64,000 bases of DNA, from the NCBI RefSeq assembly GCF_012295525.1, contig NZ_CP051167.1:4757501-4821500 (forward strand), in the 5' to 3' direction. This DNA is from Oxynema aestuarii AP17 (GTDB lineage: Bacteria; Cyanobacteriota; Cyanobacteriia; Cyanobacteriales; Laspinemataceae). Positions 62,156-64,000 of this stretch are shown piece by piece (positions within the stretch are counted from its first letter, which is position 1; each line of letters starts with the position of its first letter). The translations under genes and the position numbers were made by a program. The notes beneath the pieces were generated by a model, which saw nothing but the letters and a program-made list of their open reading frames with translations, had not been told where the DNA came from and did no database searches.

Positions 62156-64000
62156 CTAAGCCTCCGGGGGGCGATCGCGCGGTTTCGGTTGTAAAGGAAT
62201 TTCGATCCTAAATGCGGTTCCCCGACCCGGTTGCGAGTCGCAGGTGAGCCGACCGCCGTGGAGATCGACAATAATCTGATAACTCGTAGACAGTCCCAAC
62301 CCGGTTCCCGAACCGACGGGTTTCGTAGTAAAAAACGGGTCGAAAATACGATTGAGAATCTCCGGGGTCATTCCCGGTCCGTTGTCGGCGATCGTAATCC
62401 CGACCGATTCCTCGTCGGCGCATTCCGTCGCGATCCGAATCTGGGGAAATCGGGCGTCCGTCTCGGGTAAATCGAGTAAAGGACAATTCGTTCCGAGTAA
62501 ATCCAACGCATCGATCGCGTTATTCAAAATATTGAGAAACACTTGATTGACTTGGGACGCATGACAGGTCACCTTGGGGAGGCGATCGCAGTAATCCCGT
62601 TCCACCACGACCTCGCCGCGATGGCGGTTGGCGTGCAAGCGCGATTGCAGCACCAACAAGGTACTCTCGATCCCCTCGTGCAAATCCACCAACTTAACAT
62701 TCGATTCGTCGAGTCGGGCGAAACTACGCAGACCTAAAATAATATTGCGAATCCGTTCGGCGCCCGATTTCATCGAAGCAATCAAGTTTTGCAAATCTTC
62801 CACCACAAAATCGAGGTCGATCTCCTCAATTTTTTCTGCTATTTCCGGCTTCGGTTTGGGATAGTATTTTTGGTACAAATGGATCAATTCGACCAAATTG
62901 GCAATATAGTCGCGAGCGGGGTTCACATTGCCGTAAATAAACCCGATCGGATTGTTAATTTCGTGGGCGACCCCGGCGATCATCTGTCCCAAACTGGACA
63001 TTTTTTCCGTTTGAATCAGTTGGGCTTGAGTGCGTTTGAGTTCTTCCAACATTTGAGACAGACGCAAGTTTTTCTCGTTAATTTCTTGAGTGCGTTCTTG
63101 AACTTTTTCTTCTAAATTGGCATAGAGCAAGGCATTGTCGATCGAGATGGCGGCTTGACCGGAGAGCAGGCGCAAGACTTCGAGGCGGTCCGGGGTAAAG
63201 GCGCCTGCAGTCAAGTTATTTTCTAAGTAGAGAATGGCGATCGCCCGTCCTCCATTGACGATCGGGGTACATAAGACCGATTTGAGTTCGCACGCGGCGA
63301 TATAGGGATCCCCAGTAAATTGTCCGTCCCGACTTGCATCGCTCAAGACGACATCGGACAGAGTGCGTTCGACGTAGTGAATCACACTCAGGGGGAGATG
63401 GTCGGCGCGATCGATCGCACTAGAGGGGTGAACCCTGACGCCGTCGAAGTCGATCGCGCATTCGGCGGCGAGGAACAAGCCATCCTCGCGACATAAAATC
63501 AGACAGCCTTTACGGGCTCCGGCATTTTCGAGCAAACTCTGCATTAATTTGGCGAGCAGCTTGTCGAGGACGATCTCGCTCGAAATGGCTTGGGAGACTT
63601 TAATAACGGTAGTTAAATCGAGGGAGGTTTCGCCGCCAAAGCGCAGGGTGGCGGGAGGGGTCGGGCCGACAGGGAAAGTGTCGTCTAACTCGCGGACTTT
63701 GCGAGTGGCGCCCCAGCGTTGGTAATAGGAGCGGGCTTGTTCGCGATAGGTGGCGGCGAACAGTTCGCGATCGAGATCGCCGTAAAATTCGGCAGCCCGT
63801 TCGTAGGCGAGGGCGACATCTTGGGGATAATCGTGGGTTTTAGCGAGGGCGATCGCCCGTTCGTAGGCTTCGATCGCCTCGAAAGGACGACCGAGGATCC
63901 GGTGGCGTTCGGCTTCGACGAGGTGGTACTGATGGGCAAAATTGGCGCCGTTGTGTTGGGTCCAACGGTAGAGTTGCCGTTGGTTGGCGCTCACCCGGCG
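62156..64000 (-). CDS. C-terminal part of a multidomain GAF/histidine kinase (partial)
   Basis: The frame is open across the right edge of the window, so only the last ~615 residues are seen. They contain TPR-like helices (first ~110; EAIEAYERAIALAKTHDYPQ), a GAF domain (about 130-295), a long coiled coil and HisKA (phospho-acceptor His in GVAHEINNPIGFIYGN), and HATPase_c (about 460-600; LNILNNAIDALD, GTGLGLSTSY). This arrangement is the usual C-terminus of the large cyanobacterial Ser/Thr kinase-AAA-TPR-GAF-histidine kinases. The upstream kinase and AAA domains are not visible. No signal is known. Confidence 0.85.
   Translation of the reverse strand, partial: RRVSANQRQLYRWTQHNGANFAHQYHLVEAERHRILGRPFEAIEAYERAIALAKTHDYPQDVALAYERAAEFYGDLDRELFAATYREQARSYYQRWGATRKVRELDDTFPVGPTPPATLRFGGETSLDLTTVIKVSQAISSEIVLDKLLAKLMQSLLENAGARKGCLILCREDGLFLAAECAIDFDGVRVHPSSAIDRADHLPLSVIHYVERTLSDVVLSDASRDGQFTGDPYIAACELKSVLCTPIVNGGRAIAILYLENNLTAGAFTPDRLEVLRLLSGQAAISIDNALLYANLEEKVQERTQEINEKNLRLSQMLEELKRTQAQLIQTEKMSSLGQMIAGVAHEINNPIGFIYGNVNPARDYIANLVELIHLYQKYYPKPKPEIAEKIEEIDLDFVVEDLQNLIASMKSGAERIRNIILGLRSFARLDESNVKLVDLHEGIESTLLVLQSRLHANRHRGEVVVERDYCDRLPKVTCHASQVNQVFLNILNNAIDALDLLGTNCPLLDLPETDARFPQIRIATECADEESVGITIADNGPGMTPEILNRIFDPFFTTKPVGSGTGLGLSTSYQIIVDLHGGRLTCDSQPGRGTAFRIEIPLQPKPRDRPPEA

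Overview
The window is chromosomal DNA of a cyanobacterium, most likely a filamentous, fairly GC-rich one. The octamer GCGATCGC (HIP1) and its core occur throughout. Several genes are typical of cyanobacteria: the ARC6/Ftn2 division protein, an EbsA-like pilus and biofilm protein, a DUF4912 protein, a DUF2358 protein, an ArsA-type ATPase with an Hsp20-like tail, a DRTGG phosphotransacetylase-like protein and a D-ribulose-kinase-like FGGY protein. Start codons are relaxed, with several GTG and TTG starts.

Layout. 0-4.3 kb: an ABC-2/GldG-type membrane operon on the minus strand (ATPase, permease, GldG-like protein, then a DUF4340-like protein leaving the window). 4.5-23.8 kb: mainly housekeeping genes, including an FAD oxidoreductase, pdhA, ftn2, a DUF4912 protein, a Uma2 nuclease, an ArsA/Get3 ATPase, acs, ebsA, a Pta-like protein, a DprA-like protein, YajQ, a TPR protein, a sugar kinase and an eIF1/SUI1-like factor. 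This stretch holds two 3' ends of TnpB-type (IS200/IS605) elements. 24-25.2 kb: a broken IscB/RRXRR gene behind a hairpin-rich leader. 25.2-35 kb: a large PAS/GAF histidine kinase facing two related membrane-anchored coiled-coil proteins, one of which also carries a degenerate phospholipase-D fold and seven TPRs. 35.4-40.6 kb: a small conserved protein, an M20 amidohydrolase, argS and two TauE/SafE permeases.

41-47.8 kb is the clearest accessory island. A STAND NTPase gene overlaps a gene for ten nearly identical WD40 repeats. Behind them lie a ParD-like antitoxin remnant, a 5'-truncated ISAs1 transposase, an intact IS4-type insertion (46187..47362) with a 9-bp target duplication, and a 38-codon membrane micro-ORF with its own promoter. 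47.8-52.9 kb: sbcC, 5-formyltetrahydrofolate cyclo-ligase and a lone sugar-ABC permease. 52.9-64 kb is entirely minus strand: a PgpH-like HD phosphohydrolase, a degenerate ADP-ribosylglycohydrolase homologue, twin 690-residue P-loop ATPases, a winged-helix partner and the C-terminal part of a multidomain histidine kinase.

The best candidates for undescribed biology are the twin-ATPase plus winged-helix cluster (56.6-61.9 kb), the split STAND/WD40 pair (41.2-44.9 kb) and the membrane coiled-coil pair (29.4-34.9 kb). A smaller cross-cutting signal is that three accessory genes (Uma2, IscB-like, ParD-like) keep a well-spaced Shine-Dalgarno sequence but have ACG or ATC where the start ATG should be. 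No tRNA, rRNA or CRISPR array was found.
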